64,000 nt of DNA from Acidulodesulfobacterium sp021802425 (lineage in GTDB: Bacteria > SZUA-79 > Acidulodesulfobacterales > Acidulodesulfobacteraceae), in the NCBI GenBank assembly GCA_021802425.1, contig JAJZXJ010000006.1, forward strand, positions 30,311 through 94,310, written 5' to 3'. The position numbers and the translations under genes are program-made. This document shows, in pieces, positions 17,862 through 27,073 of the stretch. The notes beneath the pieces were generated by a model. It ran no database searches and was not told the DNA's origin. It saw only the letters and a program-made list of their open reading frames with translations. Position 1 is the first letter of the stretch. Every line of letters begins with the position of its first letter.

Positions 17862-18767
17862 TTGGAATTTATAAAAAACACAAATTTTAATTTTATCGGC
17901 AAAAAAAAATATTCGTTCGTATTATCGTCTATTCTTGTAATACTCGGGTTAATAGAACTAATTACGATGATTCTGGGCATGGCAAAAATCGGAATAGATT
18001 TTACCGGCGGGCTGTCTTTGCAGCTTTCGTTTCAACATAAAATATCCGTCGCGGATGTCAGGAGAGAACTTCTGTCAAAAGGGTTTAAAGATGTAAAAAT
18101 CGTTAAAATAAAGGGTAAAAATGATATTATAATCCAAACTAAAGCGGTGGCTAAGGATTTAAATAAATATACCGATGAAATAAGGGCAACTATACAAAAT
18201 GCCTTTAAAAACAATCCGTCTAAAGTGTTAAATAATGAAATGATCGGGCCCTCCGTCGGTAAAAAATTAGCTAAAGACGCTATTGTCGCAATTATAATAT
18301 CGATTATTGCAATCATACTTTATATAACATGGAGATTTGAATTTAGATTCGGTCTTGCCGCCGCTGTCGGTCTTGCCCACGATGTCCTTGCGCTTATGGG
18401 AATTATTTTTATTTTTCAGAAAGAAATAACCCTTCTTGTTATTACGGCGATTTTAACTGTTGCGGGTTATTCCCTTACCGATAAAGTCGTTGTTTTTGAC
18501 AGAATTAGAGAAAACTTGAAAAAAAGAGCGGAGAAGACAGAGCAAATTAATTTAAATGACCTGGTAAATAAAAGTATAAACGAGGTTTTGACAAGAACTG
18601 TCGTTACATCGCTTACGGTAATCTTAGTGGTTTTATCTTTGTTTTTCCTCGGCGGCATAGTTCTTCATGACTTTGCTTTTACATTATTATGGGGGGTTTT
18701 AATCGGGACATACTCTTCGATATTCATCGCAAGCCCCGTAATGATTATGTTAAACGAAAATAAATAA
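17862..18767 (+). CDS. secF: Protein translocase subunit SecF (TTG start)
   Basis: 301 residues, partner of SecD. An N-terminal helix, GIDFTGGLSLQL, a small periplasmic domain, MIGPSVGKKLAKDA and GYSLTDKVVVFDRIRENLK are visible. The start is TTG at 17862, fixed by AAGGAG nine bases upstream; there is no nearby ATG in frame. It ends 8 bp before recJ. Confidence 0.96.
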   Translation: MEFIKNTNFNFIGKKKYSFVLSSILVILGLIELITMILGMAKIGIDFTGGLSLQLSFQHKISVADVRRELLSKGFKDVKIVKIKGKNDIIIQTKAVAKDLNKYTDEIRATIQNAFKNNPSKVLNNEMIGPSVGKKLAKDAIVAIIISIIAIILYITWRFEFRFGLAAAVGLAHDVLALMGIIFIFQKEITLLVITAILTVAGYSLTDKVVVFDRIRENLKKRAEKTEQINLNDLVNKSINEVLTRTVVTSLTVILVVLSLFFLGGIVLHDFAFTLLWGVLIGTYSSIFIASPVMIMLNENK

Positions 18768-18775
18768 TTTAAAAT

Positions 18776-20893
18776 ATGCAAAAAAATTATGTTGAAGAAC
18801 ATATAGAAGAATATCTAAAAAAAACATTTGCTCAAATATACCCAACCGCTTCAAATACCACCCTTGTATCTTTAGTCCTGAAAAGAATTAATTCCCAGTT
18901 AAACTTCGATCCCTTTTTTTTGGAAGAATTTTGCAAAGATGAACCCGCCAAAGCTCCCATAGATAACTACTTAAACAACTTTGTATCTAACTATTTAAGT
19001 CCGTCCCTAAAATCTTTGAGCGACCCTTTTCTAATTAAAGACATGGATAAGGCTGTAGAGCGTATAACTAAAGCGTTGATAGAAGATGAAAACATTTGCA
19101 TTTACGGGGATTACGATGTGGATGGAATAACTTCGACTTCCTTTCTTGTTTCTTTTTTAAGGGAAATAAAAAACCTGATGAAGGCGGGCGGCAATGACAA
19201 CACTATTTTTTATAAATTGCCCGACAGAATAAAAGACGGTTACGGACTTGGAATAGAACCGATTAACGAGATTTATGATTTCATAAATCAAAAGGGCGGT
19301 AAACCTCTATCCTTACTGATAACCGTCGATTTAGGCATAACGAATGTTAAAGAGGTATCGTATGCAAATTCAAAAAATATAGATGTAATAATATGCGACC
19401 ACCACGAAATTCCTGCTAAAATGCAGGCTTCCAAAAATAACGACAAATTATTATTTAAGGAAAGCGCGGGCGGGGTTAAAGAAGAAGAAACATGCTTGGA
19501 GGAAATTTTGCCCGATGCGTATGCGATACTTAATCCCAAGCGAAAAGGCGATAGGTTTCCTTTTAAACTTTTACCCGGGGTCGGCATTGCCTTTAATTTG
19601 GGGATTGCATTAAGAAAACGGTTGGTGATAAACGGTTTAATTAATACCCGCCCGGACGAGGTTCGTGCCGTGCTGAACCTTAAGGATTATCTCGATATCG
19701 TCTGCCTCGGCATTATAGCGGATATAGTTCCTATGTACGGGGATAACAGGACGCTCACATATTACGGATTAAAGAAAATTAACGGCAGCCCCAGACCCGG
19801 CATAAAGGAGCTTAAAAGGATTTGCGGCCTCCACTTTGACAATGTTAACGAATCTGATGTTGCATGGAAAATCGCCCCAAAAATTAATGCGTCCGGCAGG
19901 GTCTCCGACCCGTCCATAGCCGTTGAACTTTTAACGCAAAAAGACCCTGAAGATGTCTATAGGCTCGCTCAGGAATTGGATGCCGCCAACAGAAAAAGAC
20001 AGGCGCTTGAAGACATTTGTTTCAACGAGGCAATAAGTCAAATTAACGAAAAAAACTTAAAGGAGGACGGCGCTCCAATCCTCATTTTAAACGGGCAGTC
20101 ATGGCATCCCGGCGTTATCGGCATTGTTTCGTCAAAATTAGTCGATTATTTACAAAAACCCGTTTTACTTCTTACCGGTTATAAAGACAGCGTATATATC
20201 GGCTCTGCCCGGTCTTGCGGCAATATCGACATTTATGCGTTTTTAAAAAATTACGAATCATTTTTTGCCAAGTTCGGAGGGCATAAAATGGCTTGCGGGC
20301 TCACAATCAAAAAGGGGCAGAGTTTCGACGGCTTTATGTCTTGCATTTCCAAAAATGCCGTCCGAATTCCCGAACCCGATGTTAATCTCAATCCAGATTA
20401 TTTAAACAATTCCACCCCCGAAGGTAATAAAATTCTTGATTACGATGAAGAAATCGATTTAAACGCCGTCGTCAAAAAAGATTTAACGGGTTTAATTAAG
20501 CTGATGTCCCCGCACGGACCTTTGAACGAACAGCCAAGATTTTTGATAAGGGATATTACCCTTTTAAATATTAATAAAAGAGAGTTTAAAAATAAAAACG
20601 CAAATTCAAAAAAAAACGGTTTATTTAACTGTTATTTTACGCTTAATATCGAAGGTTCTTCCGGTAACAACAATATAAAACCAAAGGCATTTTTATTTAA
20701 TAAGAGCAAAGCCTTCATGGGTACCTTTGGGAAAGTGATGGAAGGAAGGAGCGGTGAAAGCGGTGAATATGAAACTACGGGAAGTATTTTCGGCGATTAC
20801 GATAAAGACGGCGATTATAAAAATAAAATTCCCGTTAACGGCATTATATTCGAATTTTTTAACGGATATATTAAAATACTAAATTTTATTTAA
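18776..20893 (+). CDS. recJ: Single-stranded-DNA-specific exonuclease RecJ
   Basis: 5'-3' ssDNA exonuclease of the DHH family used in repair and recombination. 705 residues, longer than the typical 560-580. Motif I GDYDVDG is at 111-117 and DHH at 208-210, followed by NPKRKGDRFPFKLLPGVGIAFNL, a second-domain APKINASGRVSDP and the DHHA1 signature FGGHKMACGLTI. The extra length is a long N-terminal extension and a C-terminal OB-like domain with Asn/Lys-rich insertions. It follows secF by 8 bp without a ribosome site. Confidence 0.95.
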   Translation: MQKNYVEEHIEEYLKKTFAQIYPTASNTTLVSLVLKRINSQLNFDPFFLEEFCKDEPAKAPIDNYLNNFVSNYLSPSLKSLSDPFLIKDMDKAVERITKALIEDENICIYGDYDVDGITSTSFLVSFLREIKNLMKAGGNDNTIFYKLPDRIKDGYGLGIEPINEIYDFINQKGGKPLSLLITVDLGITNVKEVSYANSKNIDVIICDHHEIPAKMQASKNNDKLLFKESAGGVKEEETCLEEILPDAYAILNPKRKGDRFPFKLLPGVGIAFNLGIALRKRLVINGLINTRPDEVRAVLNLKDYLDIVCLGIIADIVPMYGDNRTLTYYGLKKINGSPRPGIKELKRICGLHFDNVNESDVAWKIAPKINASGRVSDPSIAVELLTQKDPEDVYRLAQELDAANRKRQALEDICFNEAISQINEKNLKEDGAPILILNGQSWHPGVIGIVSSKLVDYLQKPVLLLTGYKDSVYIGSARSCGNIDIYAFLKNYESFFAKFGGHKMACGLTIKKGQSFDGFMSCISKNAVRIPEPDVNLNPDYLNNSTPEGNKILDYDEEIDLNAVVKKDLTGLIKLMSPHGPLNEQPRFLIRDITLLNINKREFKNKNANSKKNGLFNCYFTLNIEGSSGNNNIKPKAFLFNKSKAFMGTFGKVMEGRSGESGEYETTGSIFGDYDKDGDYKNKIPVNGIIFEFFNGYIKILNFI

Positions 20894-20917
20894 TTTTTAA
20901 TTTCATTTTTTGCATAT

Positions 20918-21859
20918 ATGTTTTTTACAAAATTTTTTACGGCTGTCGAGATTGACCACGATCATTTTAAAATACTTGAAGTCGTAAAAAAGGGGCGCGG
21001 CTACCTTCTGAACAATTTTATCAACGCTAAACTTTCAGGCTTAAATCATCCTGATATTAGCGGGGGCGCTATTAATCTTAACAAATTAATGAACGACAAC
21101 AAAATAAGCAAAAATAATGTATTTGCGAATATTAACGACAATGCCGTTCACAGTTACAATTTTTATCTGCCCGATATGCCCCGGAACGATTTAAATAAAG
21201 CGGTGGAATATGAAATAAAAAAGCTCATTCCCTTCCCTATATCTTCCTGCATATTCGATTACATATTCGTCAAAAACGGTTCAACCCTTAACATAACCGC
21301 ATTTGTCTCTAAGGCGGACGATATAAATAACTTCAAAGAAATATTTGCAAAGGCCGATATCAAATTAAAATCAATCGAATGCAAAACCGCTTCAATTTAT
21401 AATAACATTATGTTTTTAAGCAATAATAAGGTTGAACATTTATTGTTGTGCGATATTGGCGAGAAGGCGGCAAAAATTGTTATTATCAGAGATAATGCGG
21501 TTAATTTCGAAAGGACGATAGAAGGAATTGATCTAAAAAATCTAAATGACGACGAATCATCGCTTTTAATCGGGGATGAATTAAAAAAGACCGTAGATTT
21601 TTATTTTGCAGGAAAATTTATCGCTCCGATAGACGGTATAATAATAACAGGCATTTATTCGGGAAACGAAGGTTTTAACGGCAAAATAAAGGACATGATG
21701 CGCCTAAAAACATATTCTATTTCGATTATCAGCCTGTTAAAAGAAAGAAAAATATTTTTATCAAAAAGGTTAGTAAAATATAATATAAACGAAAACTATG
21801 ATTTCTTTAAGCCTCTTGAAGAAATGTGGACGACCTTCGGCCTAATCGTTAACAGATAA
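20918..21859 (+). CDS. pilM: Type IV pilus/type II secretion actin-like protein PilM
   Basis: 313 residues, a cytoplasmic actin-fold ATPase of the pilus alignment complex. Supported by AVEIDHDHFKILEVVKKG at the N-terminus, the PDMPRNDLNKAVEYEIKKLIPFP motif (typical PilM) near residue 88, CDIGEKAAKIVII, and position directly before pilN and pilO. Sequence similarity is diffuse, so context adds weight. Only 2 bp separate it from pilN. Confidence 0.83.
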   Translation: MFFTKFFTAVEIDHDHFKILEVVKKGRGYLLNNFINAKLSGLNHPDISGGAINLNKLMNDNKISKNNVFANINDNAVHSYNFYLPDMPRNDLNKAVEYEIKKLIPFPISSCIFDYIFVKNGSTLNITAFVSKADDINNFKEIFAKADIKLKSIECKTASIYNNIMFLSNNKVEHLLLCDIGEKAAKIVIIRDNAVNFERTIEGIDLKNLNDDESSLLIGDELKKTVDFYFAGKFIAPIDGIIITGIYSGNEGFNGKIKDMMRLKTYSISIISLLKERKIFLSKRLVKYNINENYDFFKPLEEMWTTFGLIVNR

Positions 21860-21861
21860 AA

Positions 21862-22446
21862 ATGAAAAAAAACGGCAATAAAACAAGGATTAACTTATTA
21901 CCCGCCGCCGATAAAGAGCGATTTATAAAAAACAGAAAAAAGGCAATAATATTTTCTATAATTATCGCATATGGATTTTTTATCTTTTTACTGGATTTTA
22001 CGGCATACCTTGAAAACAGCTCAAAAAGAATTTACATTTCCGGGCTAAACCAGAAACTAACGCTGATGAAAACCAAAAATCTTCTTAATAAATCGCTTGA
22101 ATCGGCAATAAATAGCAGAAAAAATCTTAAAAACACAATCAAAAAAAGGATTTTAATTATAAAAAATCTTGAAAAATTTAAGGTCGCATGGAATAAAAAA
22201 ATAGGAGACATGGTTCAGGCTTCGCCTTCGGGGGTTTGGATGAGCGGACTATTGCTCCAAAAAGGCGTTATTACGATAGAGGGAAACTCCATTTCTCTTA
22301 ACGGAATATCTATATACATGGATAGATTGAAAACAACGAATATGTTTAAAAAGATTATTTTAACCGATGCGGGCAGAGAAATTATCGGCGGAAACACCTT
22401 TTACCGTTTTCAATTGAAAGCAACTTTAACTCCGATTATAAAATAA
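21862..22446 (+). CDS. pilN: Type IV pilus assembly protein PilN
   Basis: 194 residues: INLLPAADKERFIKNRKKA, the N-terminal peptide that binds PilM, near residue 9, one membrane helix (about 29-50), a coiled coil (about 60-100) and a small periplasmic domain ending in a GNTFYRFQLKATL strand. It lies between pilM and pilO. Confidence 0.87.
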   Translation: MKKNGNKTRINLLPAADKERFIKNRKKAIIFSIIIAYGFFIFLLDFTAYLENSSKRIYISGLNQKLTLMKTKNLLNKSLESAINSRKNLKNTIKKRILIIKNLEKFKVAWNKKIGDMVQASPSGVWMSGLLLQKGVITIEGNSISLNGISIYMDRLKTTNMFKKIILTDAGREIIGGNTFYRFQLKATLTPIIK

Positions 22447-22465
22447 AAGAGCAAAAGCAAAAAAA

Positions 22466-23056
22466 ATGAATTTATCTGAAGAATTAAAAAAAATTCCGGG
22501 CTATTTAAGGACAAATAAAATAGCCGTCGTTATTTTAATGATATTTGTATTTATATATCTTGTAAATCAAGATTTGTTTTTAAATAACGCGGGTAATACT
22601 TTGAAAACAAATAACGGTACTATAATAAGGCTTAATGATAAAATTAGAACATTAAAAAATATAACCGTATCTTTAACGAATGAAAAAAATAGCTTGTTGA
22701 ATCTTAAAAACCAGATAAAAAGCCTGAAGGCGGAGTTAAAAAAGGAGAGGGCAAAACTCCCAAAAACCTTTATGGTCTCAACATTAATAAAGGAGATTTC
22801 TAAAAGCGCCCCGGCATCTAACTTTATTATCGAAAAAATAGATTTTGGAAGACCGGTTAAAACCCTGGGCGTGACGGCCCTGCCGGTCAGCATTTTAATC
22901 GCCGGCGGCTTTAACAAGTCGATAAAATTCGTTAAAAATATAAATTCGTTAAAAAGAATTTTTGTAATAGATTACTTATCCGTTAAAGCAAGCAAAAAAT
23001 CTTTTCCCGACATTAAAGCCGATATAAAAGGGACTGTTTTTTCTATGCAGGATTAG
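22466..23056 (+). CDS. pilO: Type IV pilus assembly protein PilO
   Basis: 196 residues: a membrane helix (about 18-35), a long coiled coil (about 45-95, NKIRTLK...LKAELKKERAKLP) and a ferredoxin-like periplasmic fold. LPKTFMVSTLIKEISKSAPASNF is the usual PilO motif. The 3' end overlaps the tatC 3' end on the other strand by 14 bp. Confidence 0.85.
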   Translation: MNLSEELKKIPGYLRTNKIAVVILMIFVFIYLVNQDLFLNNAGNTLKTNNGTIIRLNDKIRTLKNITVSLTNEKNSLLNLKNQIKSLKAELKKERAKLPKTFMVSTLIKEISKSAPASNFIIEKIDFGRPVKTLGVTALPVSILIAGGFNKSIKFVKNINSLKRIFVIDYLSVKASKKSFPDIKADIKGTVFSMQD

Positions 23057-23933
23057 AAGCCGGGGCGGGCTTTTTTTTCATCCGCCATATAATAGAAGAT
23101 ATTAAAATGCTTATCTCATACATCGAATATAACGGAATCGCTATAAAAAACATCGTAACTATGTCGGCATGAAAAGCGGCAATAATAAGGCTTAACAGTA
23201 GAGCCCATTTCCTGTATTTTTTTAAAAAATGGGGTTTAAGTATGCCCGCTAAGGAAAAAAGGGCAGATATTAACGGAAGCTCGAATATTAAGCCGAATAT
23301 AAGGCTTAACCTTAATGCAAAATTGATATAATGGGTTAGATTGATAAGGGGGGATAAATTAGGGCTTTGATAGCTTAACGAAAAGTTAATAACGGCAGGC
23401 CAGATGTACAAAATCATAAACATCATCCCCGCAATAAAAAATAGCGTCCCGAAAAATAAAAAGGGGACAAGATACATTCTTTCCCTCTTTAACAAACCGG
23501 GCTTTATAAATTGCCATATTTCAAACAGTATGAACGGGAGGGCTATCATAAATCCAAGGATGAGGGAAACCTTAACCTGCATAAAAAACGGCTCCAACGG
23601 TCTTGAATAGTGTAAAATGTGTTTTATGAATTTCTTCGGCGTTTTATTTAAGCCAAAGGTATAATAAGCGAACGGAGCATCTTTTTTGATTAATACCTTT
23701 GCATATCCCGATAAATATGTAATATAGGTTGGTTTATTTAAAGGAAGTTCTATAAAGTTAATGGCGGTATAAGACAGATGCCACGAAAACCCCATTCCGA
23801 TAACAAGGGCGATAAAAATATAGATTATCCTTTTTCTTAATTCGGAAAAATGCTCCAGAAAAGCCATCCTGCCTTCTGCATTTTTAGCGCTCCCGCCTTT
23901 CCTGCTTTTTTCTTTTTTTATATTATCCTTCAT
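23043..23933 (-). CDS. tatC: Sec-independent protein translocase TatC
   Basis: Twin-arginine receptor subunit, 296 residues with six membrane helices. FLEHFSELRKRII at about 25-37 is the signal-peptide-binding N-terminus. LEPFFMQVKVSLILGFMIALPFILFEIWQFIKPGL is the TatC core, and FELPL follows in helix 4. Compared with about 250-residue TatCs, the first periplasmic loop carries roughly 35-40 extra residues (about 70-110). No tatA/B is in the window. It is downstream of pilQ on the same strand with a 0-1 bp gap. Confidence 0.94.
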   Translation of the reverse strand: MKDNIKKEKSRKGGSAKNAEGRMAFLEHFSELRKRIIYIFIALVIGMGFSWHLSYTAINFIELPLNKPTYITYLSGYAKVLIKKDAPFAYYTFGLNKTPKKFIKHILHYSRPLEPFFMQVKVSLILGFMIALPFILFEIWQFIKPGLLKRERMYLVPFLFFGTLFFIAGMMFMILYIWPAVINFSLSYQSPNLSPLINLTHYINFALRLSLIFGLIFELPLISALFSLAGILKPHFLKKYRKWALLLSLIIAAFHADIVTMFFIAIPLYSMYEISILISSIIWRMKKKPAPASNPA

Positions 23934-25394
23934 CTAATTTACTATTTTAGGGGATATAAATACCATTAGCTGCTCTTTCGAAACGCTTCTATTCCTTGAA
24001 GAAAACAGGTATCCGATAACCGGTATGGTGGATAAAAATGGAACGCCGTTATTGGAATGGGATTTATCGGTATATAAAATCCCGCCGATAACTAAGGTGG
24101 AATTATTTTTAACCACGACGGTGGTTGTAACGCTTTTATTGTTAACAGCAGGAAATCCGTTTACCTCTTGTCCAAAATTAGGCTCAGAATTTGTAACGGT
24201 AATATTTAGCAGTATATTATTTTTACTTTCGACTATCGGCGTAACGGTTAATGTAAGCCCGAGCGTGATAGTTTGAAGCGTCGATGTTACGGGTTGCTGG
24301 GTTATAATCGTGGTACCGCTTGTTCCGCTTGTAGGCGTCGTAGAAGGGCCCGAAGAGGTATAGGCCACATAATATAACGTTACCCCTGAATTTATCGTGG
24401 CAGGTTGTCCGCTTACGACGGAAACATTCGGAGAGGCGATAATCTTATCCCATCCTAACTGCTGCCCGGCGGAAAGCTGGGCAGATATAAGCCCGAAATT
24501 TTGCCATGCCGTTCCAATGCTTATATTACCATAATTTGACCCCGCAGCAGAGGAAACCACCCCAGAAAATCCTGTCGGACTTCCTAATGTGCTGGTGATT
24601 GTATTTGCATTAGGACTTATTTGCGGGGTAAAAGACCATGCTACTCCTAAATTCCTGACAAAATTATCCGTCACATCCACTATCCTTGCATTTAAGAGAA
24701 CAACCCTTTTTTTGACATCCATGCTTTTTATAATTTTCCTTATTTTTGTGATATTGGAAGGAATATCGTAAACAAGTATCGAATTTCCATGGGGGGAAGC
24801 ATAAGCCTTTGCCCCTGTCGGTAAAATAGGCGTTAAAACGGGAAGAACATTTTTAGCCTGTATGTATTTTAAATTTATCCTGTAATCGACGTAGCTATTT
24901 GTGAGCGAAGACCGCGGACCGATAAATAAAATTCCGTTACTAACGCTATAACCCAAATTCCCCGCCTTAAAGATAATGGATAAAGCGGACGGCAGCGGAA
25001 CCTTTCGTATATGCAATGTAACATATCCTTTTACCGAACTGCTTAGAACATAATTAAGATGAAATTTGTAGGCTATTCCTATTATCAGAGGTCTTAAGGG
25101 AATATCGTTGCCCTCTATCGTAATTCTTTTATCGGGCAGCTTGATCCCGTTTATGCGGTATATACCGTAAGAATTGTTATAATTGTTAAAACCAAAGGAA
25201 AATTTGGCAGTTATTAATATTATTATTAATGCCGATATGAAAAAAACAAAGTTCCGAAGGAATTTCATGAGGAAGCCGAAGTCTTCCGAAAGCGAAGCGG
25301 TCAAGATAAAAAAAGGGATTGCGGTAATATGCTTAAGTTTAACCGGCATATTTTTTTTATCTGCTTTCAGTGAATTATTTTTTAAATCCTTCAT
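23934..25394 (-). CDS. pilQ: Secretin PilQ/GspD family outer-membrane pore
   Basis: 486 residues. STN/N1-type periplasmic repeats (NDIPLRPLIIGIAYKFHLNYVLSS at about 95-120) are followed by an N-domain (SYVDYRINLKYIQAKNVLPVL) and the secretin beta domain with ASPNVSVVSGQPATI and VPFLSTIPVIGYLFSS...LMVFISPKIV at the C-terminus. It is shorter than most PilQs, with no AMIN domain. The first ATG overlaps pilP by 20 bp; an internal ATG at 25268 (MKFLRNFVFF) would give a clean signal peptide and may be the real start. Confidence 0.88.
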   Translation of the reverse strand: MKDLKNNSLKADKKNMPVKLKHITAIPFFILTASLSEDFGFLMKFLRNFVFFISALIIILITAKFSFGFNNYNNSYGIYRINGIKLPDKRITIEGNDIPLRPLIIGIAYKFHLNYVLSSSVKGYVTLHIRKVPLPSALSIIFKAGNLGYSVSNGILFIGPRSSLTNSYVDYRINLKYIQAKNVLPVLTPILPTGAKAYASPHGNSILVYDIPSNITKIRKIIKSMDVKKRVVLLNARIVDVTDNFVRNLGVAWSFTPQISPNANTITSTLGSPTGFSGVVSSAAGSNYGNISIGTAWQNFGLISAQLSAGQQLGWDKIIASPNVSVVSGQPATINSGVTLYYVAYTSSGPSTTPTSGTSGTTIITQQPVTSTLQTITLGLTLTVTPIVESKNNILLNITVTNSEPNFGQEVNGFPAVNNKSVTTTVVVKNNSTLVIGGILYTDKSHSNNGVPFLSTIPVIGYLFSSRNRSVSKEQLMVFISPKIVN

Positions 25395-25746
25395 ATCGTA
25401 CTAATAAAAGTTTCACGATTTTTCCATTTTCTAATTTAATAGTAACGGCTCTGGACGATATTCCGACAACCGTTTTTCCCATAATCTTAGAACCTATATA
25501 ATAAGGCTTATCGTTAATTATTGCAACATTTTTATTTGGATTCGAACTGCTGACTATTGCTTGCAGGGTTATGCCGTTTAACGGATTTTCTATGCGGTTT
25601 TTATATTGCTTCGCTTTAAAAGGGGATATAAAGGGGTTTTTTAGCCCGAAACAAGTCCTTATGCTTATAAACTGGGATAAAATTGCAGCTATAATAATCA
25701 AAAAAATCGAAAATGAGCGCAGGTAAACTTTGTTTTCCTTTTTCAT
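25375..25746 (-). CDS. pilP: PilP-like pilus assembly (GspC-type HR domain) protein
   Basis: 123 residues: an N-terminal hydrophobic segment (about 10-32) then a small beta domain NPLNGITLQAIVSSSNPNKNVAIINDKPYYIGSKIMG, the pattern of PilP/GspC homology regions, which contact the secretin. It is immediately upstream of, and overlaps, the secretin gene. No lipobox cysteine is seen, so it would be anchored by the helix, as in GspC, rather than by lipid. Confidence 0.75.
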   Translation of the reverse strand: MKKENKVYLRSFSIFLIIIAAILSQFISIRTCFGLKNPFISPFKAKQYKNRIENPLNGITLQAIVSSSNPNKNVAIINDKPYYIGSKIMGKTVVGISSRAVTIKLENGKIVKLLLVRYEGFKK

Positions 25747-25825
25747 CTTTTCGTTAGTTAAATATAAGATAAAGAATAATATGAATTATTATAACAAAAA
25801 AATGGAATTAGGAATCAGATTTTTT

Positions 25826-25888
25826 ATAAAAAGGCCATGCTTCGAAATTTTTATTAAATTTTAAGGCATGACCTCTGATTTTTTTATT
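25826..25888 (-). terminator. Rho-independent terminator after tusA (possibly bidirectional)
   Basis: On the minus strand AGGTCATGC (25874-25866) pairs along nine bases, with one G-U, with GCATGGCCT (25840-25832), and is followed by TTTTT. On the plus strand the same stem is followed by a TTTTTTT run at about 25880. It separates tusA from pilP. Confidence 0.6.
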
Positions 25889-25909
25889 TATATATAAATT
25901 TAAGCTTTA

Positions 25910-26143
25910 TCAAGATTTTTTGACATAAAACTTAAACTTTCCGCCCTCTTCCATCGATTCTAAAAGTTCGTTGCCGGTTCTTTTGCACCAGGCCGTCATA
26001 TCGTTTTTAGAACCTGGATCGGTTGAGATTACCTCTAAAACCTGTCCTGAACTCATCGTGTCGATTTCTTTTTTGGTCTTAACAATCGGCAATGGGCACG
26101 ATAAACCGCTTGCGTCAAGAGTTTTGTTGGGGGATACTGCCAT
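25910..26143 (-). CDS. tusA: TusA-family sulfurtransferase
   Basis: 77 residues; small sulfur-carrier protein. DASGLSCPLPIVKTKKEI carries the catalytic cysteine in the Cys-Pro-Leu-Pro motif (about C14), followed by SGQVLEVISTDPGSKNDMTAWCKRTGNELL. Members feed tRNA thiolation, molybdenum cofactor or dissimilatory sulfur metabolism; nothing adjacent decides between these. AGGAGG lies upstream. It is a single-gene unit with its own terminator. Confidence 0.93.
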   Translation of the reverse strand: MAVSPNKTLDASGLSCPLPIVKTKKEIDTMSSGQVLEVISTDPGSKNDMTAWCKRTGNELLESMEEGGKFKFYVKKS

Positions 26144-26304
26144 AATTAATGTTACCTCCTTAAGAATATACTTTATTAAATTTTCAAAACATTATCAGTT
26201 TATTATTTATCCATTAAAAAGTCAATAAAGTTTTTAAACCTGTCATTTAAATTTTAAAACCGATTGGGATTTGGAAGTTTTTTAACTATTTTTTACAACA
26301 GTTT

Positions 26305-26326
26305 ATATGGTATAATATGCGCTATG
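26305..26326 (+). promoter_or_regulatory. Extended -10 promoter giving a near-leaderless transcript
   Basis: TGGTATAAT (TATAAT at 26311-26316) lies only 7 bases before the ATG at 26324. Initiation about 7 bases downstream of the -10 would place the RNA start at or next to the ATG. No Shine-Dalgarno is present. Confidence 0.5.
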
Positions 26327-27073
26327 AATTTAAGCATACTTATATTTATAGCCGTTTTTTCCGTAGCAGTTATCGAACTAAGCGAAGTGGCCGCAATAAT
26401 ATTCGTCGTCGGCGAGGATATCGGTTTATCGAGCGCTCTTGCCGGAGGAATGACAGGATTTTTCGGCTCATTGCTCATTCTTTTTATAGGCGGCATAACC
26501 CTTATAAAATCCGTTCCCATTTCTACCGTCAAATTAATAATAGCGGTTATTCTGCTTGCCATAGGACTGTATTTTTCTTATAAACTGCTCAGTTTCATAT
26601 TTTATCTGACGCCGTTTTCATCAAAATTAGGAGGAAAACCGCTTTTTAAAAAGATGGAAACCGCAACCGTTTCGCATAAAAAATGCTCGCCTAAATCCTT
26701 CTTCGTTGCCTTTAGCGCGGTTATAGTAGAGGCTTTCGAGGTCGGCGTGGTAGCCGTTCCGTTTGCAATTACGGACAATCAATGGATTCCGGTAATTTCC
26801 TCGCTTGTTATCAGCTCCTGTCTTATCTTAATCTTATCTTTACATTTAAGAAAATACTTTAAGAAGATTCCCTCTCACTGGATTAAAGGCATAGCATCCG
26901 TTTTGCTTATCAGTTTTGCAATCTACTGGGGCTTCCAGGGTTTAAAGATTAACATAGAGGACGAAGACTTAATTTTAATTATTCCTGCCGTCGGCGGGGT
27001 TTTATTCATACTTTCATTATTATTAGATAAAATTGGGTATAAAGTTAAAAACAGAAAGGGTAACTTAGCCTAA
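26324..27073 (+). CDS. Multi-pass membrane protein with paired ExxE helices (Gdt1/COG4280-like)
   Basis: About 249 residues and seven predicted helices. Two related segments, IELSEVAAIIFVVGED in helix 1 and VEAFEVGVVAVPFAITDN in the second half, carry an acidic E-x-x-E pattern recalling the inverted-repeat cation transporters of the Gdt1/UPF0016 class. A hydrophilic loop with KKMETATVSHKKCSPK lies between the halves. An ion-transport role is inferred from this pattern only. The ATG at 26324 is chosen over the ORF opening at 26264 because a TATAAT box lies between them. Confidence 0.6.
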   Translation: MNLSILIFIAVFSVAVIELSEVAAIIFVVGEDIGLSSALAGGMTGFFGSLLILFIGGITLIKSVPISTVKLIIAVILLAIGLYFSYKLLSFIFYLTPFSSKLGGKPLFKKMETATVSHKKCSPKSFFVAFSAVIVEAFEVGVVAVPFAITDNQWIPVISSLVISSCLILILSLHLRKYFKKIPSHWIKGIASVLLISFAIYWGFQGLKINIEDEDLILIIPAVGGVLFILSLLLDKIGYKVKNRKGNLA

